A stretch of 24,759 nt of DNA from an uncultured Clostridium sp. (lineage in GTDB: Bacteria > Bacillota > Clostridia > Lachnospirales > Lachnospiraceae). Below the pieces are notes generated by a model, which had not been told where the DNA came from, searched no databases, and saw only the letters and a list, made by a program, of their open reading frames with translations. Within the stretch, counting starts at the first letter, position 1. The number at the start of each line of letters is the position of its first letter. The stretch covers positions 1-24,759 of the forward strand of contig CAKSBP010000043.1 in NCBI GenBank assembly GCA_934438135.1, in the 5' to 3' direction. Below, piece after piece: positions 7,925 through 14,942 of the stretch. A program made the position numbers and the translations under genes.

Positions 7925-10753
7925 TTACAAGGAGATATCTGTTCCGCTATAGCTATACCAAGTACCATTCATTTCATAAGAAATGGTATAGTAAATGTAA
8001 GATGGCTTATCTCCGCTTCCACCGAATCCGAAAGAAGTATTTCCACCTGCTGCGATTGCAGCATTATAATCTTCTGGAGTCAGGACAATGGAAGTACCAG
8101 ATGTTACAGATTTTGCACACCATGCACTTGTTATTGCAACCTGAGATGTGTTAAAGGTTACTTTCCAGTCTGTAATTGCATCAGAAGAAGTATTAGTAAG
8201 TGTTACGTTCATATTGTAACCACCAGACCATCCATCACCAGAAGCATCTAATGTAAGAGCTTTTCCGGCTTCTGTGCTCTGAGTCGGCTGTACGGAAGGC
8301 TGAACCGGTGGAGTTACCGTTGCTGCTGGTGTGCTTGGTGATGGAGAAGGTGTTGTTGTATTCACTTTCTCTAAATACCATTTCTGGCAGCTGAGTCCAT
8401 TATAAGTATACTGCTGCACATTTGCACCAGCATTTGCAGCTCCGTCTGCAACTTCTACACAGCTCTTTGTTCCAGAAATTTTCGTCAGGATTGCGTAGCT
8501 TCCATCTGATAATTTTTTCAGCTGGAATCTCTGATTGTCTTGATTATTAGATGTATAAATGCTTACATTAGCACCATTATCGGCTTTCTTTCCATTAACG
8601 TCCATAACGTAAGTATTTCCATCACCAACTAAAGAATAAATAGTATAATAACCATCACTGCCTTTTACCAGCTTAAACGTATTATAACTTGCTGGACCAT
8701 TTTCACCCCATTGCTGTATATTAGTTCCTGGAGCAGCCTTACCACCTGCTACATCCATGTATATATTGCTATTTACATTTTTAATCATATACATACCATC
8801 AGCAACTGGAGCTTCTACTGTAGAAGGTGCTGTTGGTGCTTTAGTTGCTGTCACTGCTGAATTTACAGAATTTAATTTGTAAGAACCAGCTGTGTAGAAA
8901 GATGGCTGAGTTGGTGTTGGCATATCTTCACTAATATAGTAGCTTGTATGAGGTGGCTGATTGTAAGCAACATTCTGCCATGCAAGAGCTTCTCTATACT
9001 GGCGATCTGCTACTAAGGTATAAAGTTTATGTGTAGTTACATCATCTGTCGTATAAATACGTAATGCAGAGTTATCGGATGTTGGCCAGATAACTTCTTC
9101 CCTCCAGTCACCCAGAATATCTCCAGATAAGGAAGGTGTTGCTTTTGTAGAATTATTGGAATGTATGTTAGAATCAGATAAAATGGTATCCACTTTCTTT
9201 GTGTTGGAATTCCATTTACGAATGGATACGTTATCCAGACCTTCCTGATATAAATCAGCATCCCATAACATAGAGAAGTTTTCACCAAGATATTTTAATG
9301 TACCAGTAATTTCATTTCCTTTTCCATCATATGCCTTATCAGCAAGACATATATATGGTTTAAAATCTACACCTGCATTAATAATTAATCCACGTCCAAC
9401 ATCCGCACTACGTTTATGGCTCCATAAAGTTTTACCTGTCTTTGCATCACGCATCTGAACACTTTCAATAGAAGAAGATTTATTTTCATGTACCATGAAA
9501 ATTTCCTGTCCTGCATGATTTGGATCAAAATCACCACAGTGAAGGGCATCTCCATGTCCCTGACCCGTTGTGTAAAGGCCAGTTCCATTATGATCAATAA
9601 CAGCGGAACCGTAAACAATTTCATCAAAACCATCATTATCTACATCGGCAATAGAAAGTGCATGAGCACCCTGTGCACGATAAGAAGAATTATGGGAACC
9701 ATCTGCAACAAAAGCCCACTGCTGCGTCAGCTTACCGTCCTTGTACTGATAAGCAGTCAGACAGGATTTTGCATAATAACCACGGCATTCAATCAGACTT
9801 GGAGTTTTTCCGTCCAGATAAGCAACACCACATAAAAAACGATCCACACGGTTTCCGTATTTATCTCCCCAGTCGCTGACACTTCCACGGGCAGGAGAAT
9901 AATTAATTGTTGTCATTGCTTTACCAGTTTCTCCATTGAACATAGTTAAGTACTCAGGTCCACTTAAAATGTAACCGCTGGAATTACGATAATCAGCACT
10001 CTTATTACCAATAATATTTCCAACACCGTCAACAGTTCCATCAGCTGTCTTTAAAGCGAGCTCCGCTTTTCCGTCGCCATCAAAATCATATGCTGCCATC
10101 TGTGTATAATGAGCACCTGCACGAATGTTCTTTCCTAAATCAATTCTCCATTTCTGGGTACCGTCAAACTCATAACAGTCTATGTATACATTAGAAGTAT
10201 AACCACTTTGGGAATTATCCTTGGAATTCGAAGGATCCCATTTTAAAATGATTTCATATGCACCATCCCCGTCTACATCTGCTACAGTTGCATCATTTGC
10301 AGAATAGGTAATCGTTGAACCATTTAATGTAGTATTCTCAGGTTTGTTGATTTTTACGTCCAAATACTGATGTGCCCAAGGTTTTACAGCATCTGATTCC
10401 GTTACTTCCTTTCCGTTTAGCACACTTCTTACCGTATAGGAAGAACTTGTGGAACCACTTACATCCAGATAATTCGTAGAGCTGGTAATTGGTCCGGCAA
10501 TTTTGGTACCGTTACGGTAAACATTAAAAGATGTAGAATATGCTTCTGTTCCAAGCAAACGCCAGGACAGGAAGATTCCTCCATTTGCTTTTACCGCTAC
10601 CAGACCCCTGTCCAGAGATTCCATCTGGTATTGAACTGCTGCTTTAGCTGTCTGATTTACATTTCTAATGATTGGCGTTCCAACTAACAGATCTGCCACC
10701 ATCGCTGCTGCACCCACACAAGCAGTCAGACGATAAAGTTTGTTTTTTCGCAT
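7925..10753 (-). CDS. Rhamnogalacturonan lyase PL11 with ricin-like and CBM2-like domains
   Basis: A 942-residue secreted enzyme. The signal peptide is about residues 1-39 (ending TAKAA). The catalytic region of about 40-640 matches the PL11 YesW/YesX style: MESLDRGLVAVKANGGIFLS, WRLLGTEAYSTSFNVYRNG, and several calcium-binding loops (DVDGDGAYE near 159, DFDGDGKAE, DVDNDGFDE). PL11 enzymes cut rhamnogalacturonan I of pectin by beta-elimination. Residues ~652-797 form a ricin-type beta-trefoil lectin domain with repeated D-x-x-x-x...NQRFQL and QKWYLEKV motifs. A Thr/Pro/Ser linker (~798-831) leads to a CBM2-like cellulose-binding module (~833-942; WSGGYNMNVTLTNTSSD, ITDWKVTF, TSFGFGGSG). The start has AAGGAG 8 bases upstream. 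It is monocistronic, with its own promoter and terminator, and no sugar transporter or regulator gene adjoins it. Confidence 0.92.
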   Translation of the reverse strand: MRKNKLYRLTACVGAAAMVADLLVGTPIIRNVNQTAKAAVQYQMESLDRGLVAVKANGGIFLSWRLLGTEAYSTSFNVYRNGTKIAGPITSSTNYLDVSGSTSSSYTVRSVLNGKEVTESDAVKPWAHQYLDVKINKPENTTLNGSTITYSANDATVADVDGDGAYEIILKWDPSNSKDNSQSGYTSNVYIDCYEFDGTQKWRIDLGKNIRAGAHYTQMAAYDFDGDGKAELALKTADGTVDGVGNIIGNKSADYRNSSGYILSGPEYLTMFNGETGKAMTTINYSPARGSVSDWGDKYGNRVDRFLCGVAYLDGKTPSLIECRGYYAKSCLTAYQYKDGKLTQQWAFVADGSHNSSYRAQGAHALSIADVDNDGFDEIVYGSAVIDHNGTGLYTTGQGHGDALHCGDFDPNHAGQEIFMVHENKSSSIESVQMRDAKTGKTLWSHKRSADVGRGLIINAGVDFKPYICLADKAYDGKGNEITGTLKYLGENFSMLWDADLYQEGLDNVSIRKWNSNTKKVDTILSDSNIHSNNSTKATPSLSGDILGDWREEVIWPTSDNSALRIYTTDDVTTHKLYTLVADRQYREALAWQNVAYNQPPHTSYYISEDMPTPTQPSFYTAGSYKLNSVNSAVTATKAPTAPSTVEAPVADGMYMIKNVNSNIYMDVAGGKAAPGTNIQQWGENGPASYNTFKLVKGSDGYYTIYSLVGDGNTYVMDVNGKKADNGANVSIYTSNNQDNQRFQLKKLSDGSYAILTKISGTKSCVEVADGAANAGANVQQYTYNGLSCQKWYLEKVNTTTPSPSPSTPAATVTPPVQPSVQPTQSTEAGKALTLDASGDGWSGGYNMNVTLTNTSSDAITDWKVTFNTSQVAITSAWCAKSVTSGTSIVLTPEDYNAAIAAGGNTSFGFGGSGDKPSYIYYTISYEMNGTWYSYSGTDISL

Positions 10754-10790
10754 CGTTTTTGCTCCTTTTAAATTTTATTTAGGTAATATA

Positions 10791-10819
10791 ATTATACAAC
10801 AGCTATACCGATTTTTCAC
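10791..10819 (-). promoter_or_regulatory. Putative promoter of the PL11 lyase
   Basis: On the minus strand GTGAAA (10819-10814, 4 of 6 matches to TTGACA), a 17-base spacer and a perfect TATAAT (10796-10791). It leaves a leader of about 30 bases before the lyase ATG. Confidence 0.55.
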
Positions 10820-10878
10820 TTATAGAAGCATAATATGTATGAATAAGCAGAATAAAATGATTATTTTTTAGTAACTTT

Positions 10879-10922
10879 GCATGTTAAAACTACTTTCTTT
10901 TACGAAAGTAGTTTTAACATGC
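10879..10922. repeat. Perfect 19-bp inverted repeat
   Basis: GCATGTTAAAACTACTTTC pairs perfectly with its complement around a 6-base loop (10898-10903). It lies 3' of the hypothetical gene at 10966 and upstream of the lyase promoter. The inner AAAACTACTTTC/GAAAGTAGTTTT part could act as an intrinsic terminator in either direction, but no run of T follows the full stem, so a terminator role is only probable. Confidence 0.75.
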
Positions 10923-10965
10923 AGGAAGTATAACTAAACAGCGAGTTAAATGATACAGCAAGATT

Positions 10966-11499
10966 TTACTTATAATGCTCTTCAAACACTTCTCTTGCTA
11001 ACATCCACTCTCTTCCGTACTTAGTGCCGCCGTTGGTTTTAATAAATGCTCTTGCGGCATCGCACGAAATTCCATACAGCTTCGAGGCCTCTTTTGCGGA
11101 AATAAGCTGGGCATTGGTCATATTATCTACCTTTGTCCGCACATATTTCACCTGATTAACCATCGTACACAGCAAAGCAAAAATATTCTCATAAATCTCG
11201 TGATTTATTTCATTTTCCAGTTCAGAATACACTATCTTAAATATCTCTTCTATTTTATCATTATATAAATCTTCATATCCAAAAATTCCAGCTATTTTAT
11301 ATTTACCATTTGGATATAGTATAAGAATAATAAATGAATCTAATTCAAATCTTAAATATGAAATATTAACTCCATATAGAACTTCTATTCCATTTTCTGT
11401 ACTTATTAGACATGAAAGTTTATATCCTCTTGTTAAATTATCATCTTTTGCGTTATTTAATGCATTACCATTCTTTATTTCTATTTCTGTCTTTATCAT
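10966..11499 (-). CDS. Hypothetical protein with DNA-binding-like C-terminus
   Basis: Not recognised as a named family. The first ~120 residues form an AT-rich-encoded alpha/beta region with no signal peptide. The last ~50 residues read NAQLISAKEASKLYGISC, then DAARAFIKTNGG, then WMLAREVFEEHYK. This resembles the short helix-turn-helix of excisionase or MerR-like proteins (ISAKEASKLYGIS as helix-turn-helix, with a Trp-containing wing). It diverges from a tyrosine recombinase with two palindromes between, so a regulator or directionality role is conceivable but unproven. An in-frame ATG at 11532 would add 11 residues, but a consensus promoter at 11541-11569 puts the transcript start almost on it. 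The ATG at 11499 (weak AAAGAG upstream) is therefore preferred, with the longer form as the alternative. Confidence 0.6.
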   Translation of the reverse strand: MIKTEIEIKNGNALNNAKDDNLTRGYKLSCLISTENGIEVLYGVNISYLRFELDSFIILILYPNGKYKIAGIFGYEDLYNDKIEEIFKIVYSELENEINHEIYENIFALLCTMVNQVKYVRTKVDNMTNAQLISAKEASKLYGISCDAARAFIKTNGGTKYGREWMLAREVFEEHYK

Positions 11500-11540
11500 G
11501 AATATATCACTCTTTTCTTGGTTTTCTATCATTCATCTCA

Positions 11541-11569
11541 ATTATAATTAAAATATACAATAATGTCAA
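11541..11569 (-). promoter_or_regulatory. Consensus promoter with repeated AATTATAATT palindromes
   Basis: On the minus strand TTGACA (11569-11564), a 17-base spacer and TATAAT (11546-11541). The palindrome CAAATTATAATTTG (11567-11580) covers the -35, and its core AATTATAATT recurs over the -10 (11540-11549), with the two cores 29 bases apart. This could be a pair of operators, though the DNA is so AT-rich that chance is a real alternative. Confidence 0.6.
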
Positions 11570-11711
11570 ATTATAATTTGATTTATTTATATATAATTCG
11601 ATATACTATTACTATCTTGGATATAATCTTATTATCTTTACTATTTGGACAAAAATGAATTTAAAATTAAATTCTGTCTATCCAATTTTTGCTCATTTTC
11701 ATGAGTGTTTC

Positions 11712-11743
11712 TAATGTAACAAAATAACTATTTTGTTACATTA
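11712..11743. repeat. Palindromic site A upstream of the recombinase
   Basis: TAATGTAAC, 14 bases, GTTACATTA. The spacer is itself nearly palindromic (AAAAT-AACT-ATTTT), so the whole forms an 18-bp perfect stem at 11708-11747. The same arms at the same spacing recur in site B, 105 bp downstream. Confidence 0.85.
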
Positions 11744-11751
11744 GAAATGAC

Positions 11752-11796
11752 AAAACGCTGAAACCATTGATTTTTCTAGGGTTTCCGCGTTTTTTT
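11752..11796. terminator. Orphan bidirectional terminator-like hairpin
   Basis: AAAACGC, one mismatch, GAAACC pair with GGTTTC, mismatch, GCGTTTT around a 14-base loop, and the plus strand continues with T. On the minus strand the stem ends in GCGTTTTG. No gene ends here: both neighbours point away. It may insulate the recombinase promoter or be part of a mobile-element end. Confidence 0.65.
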
Positions 11797-11800
11797 ACTT

Positions 11801-11830
11801 TTGACATATTTGTTTGTAATGTAACATAAT
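11801..11830 (+). promoter_or_regulatory. Promoter of the recombinase overlapping site B
   Basis: TTGACA at 11801-11806, an 18-base spacer, then CATAAT at 11825-11830. The -10 lies between the two arms of palindrome B, so a protein bound there would block transcription. The expected start point near 11837 rules out the ATG at 11836 as the recombinase start. Confidence 0.65.
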
Positions 11831-11848
11831 TTAATATGCGTTACATTA
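11817..11848. repeat. Palindromic site B over the recombinase promoter
   Basis: TAATGTAAC (11817-11825), 14 bases, GTTACATTA (11840-11848): the same 9-bp arms and spacing as site A but a different, non-palindromic spacer. It overlaps the -10 and start point of the recombinase gene, which fits an operator. Confidence 0.85.
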
Positions 11849-11904
11849 AAATCTTGCCATTTTTAGCAGAATGGATTATACTAGGAACAAAGGAGAGAAA
11901 TACA

Positions 11905-12477
11905 TTGGAAAAAGTTGAACCGATACGAACGAAAGAAAAGTTAGAAGAGATGAAACAGGTATTACGTAAAAAAGGTGAGAAATACTATATACTATTTCTT
12001 GTAGGAATCAATACCTCACTTCGAGTAAGTGATTTACGAACCTTGACCGTCGGGCGATTTATTCATTTGGATGATGAAGAAGAGAATCCCGAGTTTTTAA
12101 AACTGCGTGAGCAGAAAACAAAGAAAAAAAAGATTTGGTATATTAATCCCGTCATTCAAAAGGAAGTAACAGAATATGCGAAGAAATATGGACTAACAGA
12201 GGCAGATTATCTCTGTCCGAGTAAAAAGGATAAAAGTTCTCCTATCGGAAGAGTGCAGTTTTACCGGATTATACATGAAGCTGGTGAAGAGATCGGGCTG
12301 GATAACCTGGGAACCCACACCTGTAGAAAGACATTTGGATATTTTCACTACCAGGCATACAAAGATATTGCGATTTTACAAAAATTGTACAATCACTCTT
12401 CTCCAAGTATTACACTGGAGTATTTATGTATCAACGAGGATATGATAAAGGAATCTTTGAAAGATTTCGTGTTATAA
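11905..12477 (+). CDS. Short tyrosine recombinase (phage-integrase family)
   Basis: A 190-residue catalytic-domain-only tyrosine recombinase. The active-site set is visible: Arg40 in NTSLRVSDLRTL, a Lys-rich beta-hairpin (TKKKKIWYIN, about 72-81), His138/Arg141 in THTCRKTFG, His164 in LYNHSSPSIT and the nucleophile Tyr173 in ITLEYLCIN. The usual N-terminal SAM-like core-binding domain is absent. The start is TTG at 11905, because AAAGGAGAG lies 6 bases upstream; an ATG at 11836 falls on the predicted transcription start and lacks a ribosome site. It would cut and rejoin DNA by a 3'-phosphotyrosyl intermediate, but its target site is unknown. It stands alone between udk and the hypothetical gene, with two palindromes upstream. 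It could be a mobile-element remnant, a resident Xer-like enzyme or a switch recombinase. Confidence 0.85.
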   Translation: MEKVEPIRTKEKLEEMKQVLRKKGEKYYILFLVGINTSLRVSDLRTLTVGRFIHLDDEEENPEFLKLREQKTKKKKIWYINPVIQKEVTEYAKKYGLTEADYLCPSKKDKSSPIGRVQFYRIIHEAGEEIGLDNLGTHTCRKTFGYFHYQAYKDIAILQKLYNHSSPSITLEYLCINEDMIKESLKDFVL

Positions 12478-12488
12478 TATTCTACTTT

Positions 12489-12577
12489 TTAAAAGTGCTC
12501 TGTGATGCAAAAAAAGGGTCCACAAACATATAAATCTACATTTGCGTCCCTTATCTTGTCTCACAGAGCACTTTTAA
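12489..12577. terminator. Nested convergent terminator between recombinase and udk
   Basis: An outer 17-bp perfect inverted repeat (TTAAAAGTGCTCTGTGA at 12489-12505 with its complement at 12561-12577) encloses 55 bases and overlaps the udk stop codon. Inside, on the minus strand, AAGGG...CCCTT followed by a T run forms a second terminator for udk. On the plus strand the outer stem ends in TTTTAATTTT and would end the recombinase transcript. Confidence 0.75.
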
Positions 12578-13194
12578 TTTTCTGCAATAAAACTCTTTAC
12601 ACGTTCCAGCAGCATGTCTAATGCAACAGAATTAAATCCTCCTTCTGGAATAATGATATCGGCACGTTTTTTGCTTGGCTCTACAAATTCTTCATGCATC
12701 GGCTTTACCGTATGAAGATATTGGTTAATAACAGAATCCATATCACGACCACGTTCTTGTACGTCTCTTAACAGACGTCTGATAATCCTCACATCAGCAT
12801 CCGTATCTACAAAAACTTTAATATCCATTAAATCACATAATTCTTTGTTTTCAAAGATTAGGATACCATCTACTAAAATTACTTTGGCTGGTTCTACTCG
12901 AACTGTTTCTTTCATTCTTGTATGTTCAACAAATGAATATACTGGATGTTCAATCGCCTGACCATTTTTCAGCTGATGGAGATGCTGTATTAATAACTCT
13001 GTATCAAATGCATCCGGATGATCATAGTTTAACTTTGTTCTTTCTTCGAAAGGTAGATTATCGTTTGATTTATAATAATAATCATGGGATAAACTAATCA
13101 TTTCCCCTTCGAACGCTTCTTTTAGTTTATTTGCTAATGTAGATTTTCCGGATCCTGTTCCCCCGGCAATCCCAATTATCATGGCTCGTTGCAT
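12574..13194 (-). CDS. udk: Uridine/cytidine kinase
   Basis: A 206-residue cytoplasmic P-loop kinase of pyrimidine salvage that phosphorylates uridine and cytidine to UMP and CMP. Walker A GGTGSGKST is at residues 11-19, the DYYYKSNDNLPFEERTKLNY block is typical of the nucleoside site, NYDHPDAFD follows, and VILVDGILIFEN is the Walker B-like strand. Arg-rich RIIRRLLRDVQERGRD is the lid. The length is normal for the family. The ATG has GGAGG 6 bases upstream. It is transcribed alone from a likely promoter just upstream and ends in the nested terminator. Confidence 0.95.
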   Translation of the reverse strand: MQRAMIIGIAGGTGSGKSTLANKLKEAFEGEMISLSHDYYYKSNDNLPFEERTKLNYDHPDAFDTELLIQHLHQLKNGQAIEHPVYSFVEHTRMKETVRVEPAKVILVDGILIFENKELCDLMDIKVFVDTDADVRIIRRLLRDVQERGRDMDSVINQYLHTVKPMHEEFVEPSKKRADIIIPEGGFNSVALDMLLERVKSFIAEN

Positions 13195-13209
13195 GTTTTT
13201 CCTCCAATA

Positions 13210-13238
13210 TGTTAAAGAATAAAACGACTTAATGTCAA
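13210..13238 (-). promoter_or_regulatory. Possible udk promoter
   Basis: On the minus strand TTGACA (13238-13233), a 17-base spacer and TTAACA (13215-13210). The -10 is weak, and the implied start point lies almost at the ribosome site, so the leader would be very short. Treat as tentative. Confidence 0.4.
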
Positions 13239-13398
13239 CCTGTATATTATATCCCTATAGAGGTGAAATGTTCAAGTAGAATCTGAATTTATTTTAATTT
13301 AGGTCTTGTAATTTTGTGAATATTCGTTCAAACCCTTCACAATGTATTCCGCTCCCCCCTATAGTCTGCTTATTAAACTCACTAATTTGATTTGTTTC

Positions 13399-14124
13399 TT
13401 ATCGTGAAAAAGATAATGGAAGCTCCAGACCATTTTGTTCTAAAAGTTCTTTATTTAGAAGGATTTCTTCTGTTTTTCCTTCTTTTACGATCTTTCCGTC
13501 AGCTAATAAAATTGTCCTTTCACACGTATCATAAATAAAATCCAAATCATGGGATGCTATTATTTTTAACACATCCAGTTCATTTAAAATATGAATCAAA
13601 TTTCTCCGGTTCTTTGGATCCAGTGCAACGGAAGGCTCATCCAGCAAAATCAGCTCCGGTTTCATTGATAATATCGTTGCAATGGATGCAAGCTTTTTCT
13701 GTCCACCCGATAATTTGTAAATCGGTTTGTTTTTTATATCTTCTATATGAACTGCCTGCAATGCAGCATTCACCCGTTCCTCTACTTCTTTCGGAGAAAG
13801 ACCATAATTCCGGGGTGCAAATGCTACATCCTCATAAATAGTGGATAAAAAAAGCTGGCTGTCAGAATCCTGAAAAACATACCCCGTCTTCTCTCTAATT
13901 TCTGGAAGAGTATTTTTTTCCACCCTTATTCCATTGATTAAAATTTCTCCGGAATACTCCAGGTTCAGTCCTACCAACAGCTTTAACAATGTTGATTTTC
14001 CAACCCCATTAGCTCCAATAAGTCCAATAGACTCTGTTCCAGAGGCTTGAAACTGAATATTAGATAAAACTCCTTTCCCATTTGGATAGGAAAAGGAAAG
14101 TTTCTTGATTTCTATCTTCTGCAT
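13399..14124 (-). CDS. cbiO: ECF cobalt/nickel transporter ATPase
   Basis: A 241-residue ABC ATPase energising the metal importer formed with the two genes upstream. Walker A GANGVGKST is at residues 37-45, the Q-loop in YVFQDSDSQLF, signature LSGGQKK, Walker B LILLDEPSVALDP and the H-loop in ASHDLDF. The YVFQDSDSQLF run with downstream FAPRNYGLS is characteristic of CbiO/EcfA-type ATPases. GGAGG precedes the ATG by 6 bases and the gap to cbiQ is 20 bases, so it is the last gene of the operon. No strong terminator was found after it. Confidence 0.9.
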   Translation of the reverse strand: MQKIEIKKLSFSYPNGKGVLSNIQFQASGTESIGLIGANGVGKSTLLKLLVGLNLEYSGEILINGIRVEKNTLPEIREKTGYVFQDSDSQLFLSTIYEDVAFAPRNYGLSPKEVEERVNAALQAVHIEDIKNKPIYKLSGGQKKLASIATILSMKPELILLDEPSVALDPKNRRNLIHILNELDVLKIIASHDLDFIYDTCERTILLADGKIVKEGKTEEILLNKELLEQNGLELPLSFSR

Positions 14125-14144
14125 AAATATCCTCCATTACTAGC

Positions 14145-14942
14145 TTATATGAATATAGTTCCAATCACTGAAAACACGGGAATAAAACGAAATAAAAGCA
14201 GATATGCTGACCAAACCATCAGATAGCAGAGACTTTTACCATCTAACTTCTGCATGTGTCCATAAAATTCTCCATGAAATCCCCTAAGCATCATACTTTG
14301 ATACACATCCTCTGCCCGATCTACGCTTCTTAATAAAAGCTGTCCTAAAAGCGTTCCCCATGCTTTATAATGAATTCCCCTTTGTTTCGGTGCACGCAGT
14401 TCATATGCCTGTATGATACATTCTGCTTCCTGCAGCATAACTATGATATATCGATAAATTAACGAAAGTATTGTTACAAAGGTTTTCGGTACATGCAGTT
14501 TCCGCATGCCGCTGCACAAATCATCCATAGATGTGGAAATTACCAGAATATATGATGCAAATACAGCAAAGCTTCCTTTCATCATTAAGGTAACCATTGA
14601 TATCATTCCAGCACTGACCGGAAAGCTTCCTAAATATAACATTGTCCTACGTTCCAGAAATGGATTTGAAATTCCTACAACGCAGACCAAAAGCAGAATC
14701 AGCCGAAGTCTTTTAAGACTTTCTAGCACTGGAATGTCTGCGGTTATCATTAAAATGATGGGATACACTGCCATTCCAAAAAGTCCTTCCAGATTATATT
14801 TTGAAAAAGAAATCACCGTTACTATATAAAAAAAGCTAATCAGTAGTTTTACCGCTGGATGAATATGGCCAAGCCAGTCAGCATCTGCTGACTGCTCATC
14901 CAGGTAATAAATATTACGAATTGCTTCCCTAATTTTACTCAT
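14145..14942 (-). CDS. cbiQ: ECF transporter transmembrane coupling protein
   Basis: A 265-residue membrane protein of the CbiQ/EcfT family with several hydrophobic helices (for example LLISFFYIVTVISFSKYN and LILLLVCVVGIS). The coupling helices carry the expected Arg-containing motifs: ELRAPKQRG and the second, MMLRGFHGEF (ARG-type), which dock on the ATPase. It links the CbiM substrate-binding subunit to CbiO. Its start overlaps the end of cbiM by 8 bases, indicating coupled translation. Confidence 0.88.
   Translation of the reverse strand: MSKIREAIRNIYYLDEQSADADWLGHIHPAVKLLISFFYIVTVISFSKYNLEGLFGMAVYPIILMITADIPVLESLKRLRLILLLVCVVGISNPFLERRTMLYLGSFPVSAGMISMVTLMMKGSFAVFASYILVISTSMDDLCSGMRKLHVPKTFVTILSLIYRYIIVMLQEAECIIQAYELRAPKQRGIHYKAWGTLLGQLLLRSVDRAEDVYQSMMLRGFHGEFYGHMQKLDGKSLCYLMVWSAYLLLFRFIPVFSVIGTIFI

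Noticed and set aside
7709..8251. Plus-strand open frame across the LRR and lyase boundary
   Set aside because: It is antisense to two well-supported genes and has no recognisable domain or ribosome site.
11712..11848. Recombination between palindromes A and B as an invertible switch
   Set aside because: Tyrosine recombinases need identical strand-exchange spacers, and the two 14-base spacers differ. Operator function fits better.
13314..13342. TTGTGAA/TTCACAA inverted repeat after cbiO as a terminator
   Set aside because: The 7-bp stem has a 15-base loop and no T run on the minus strand.
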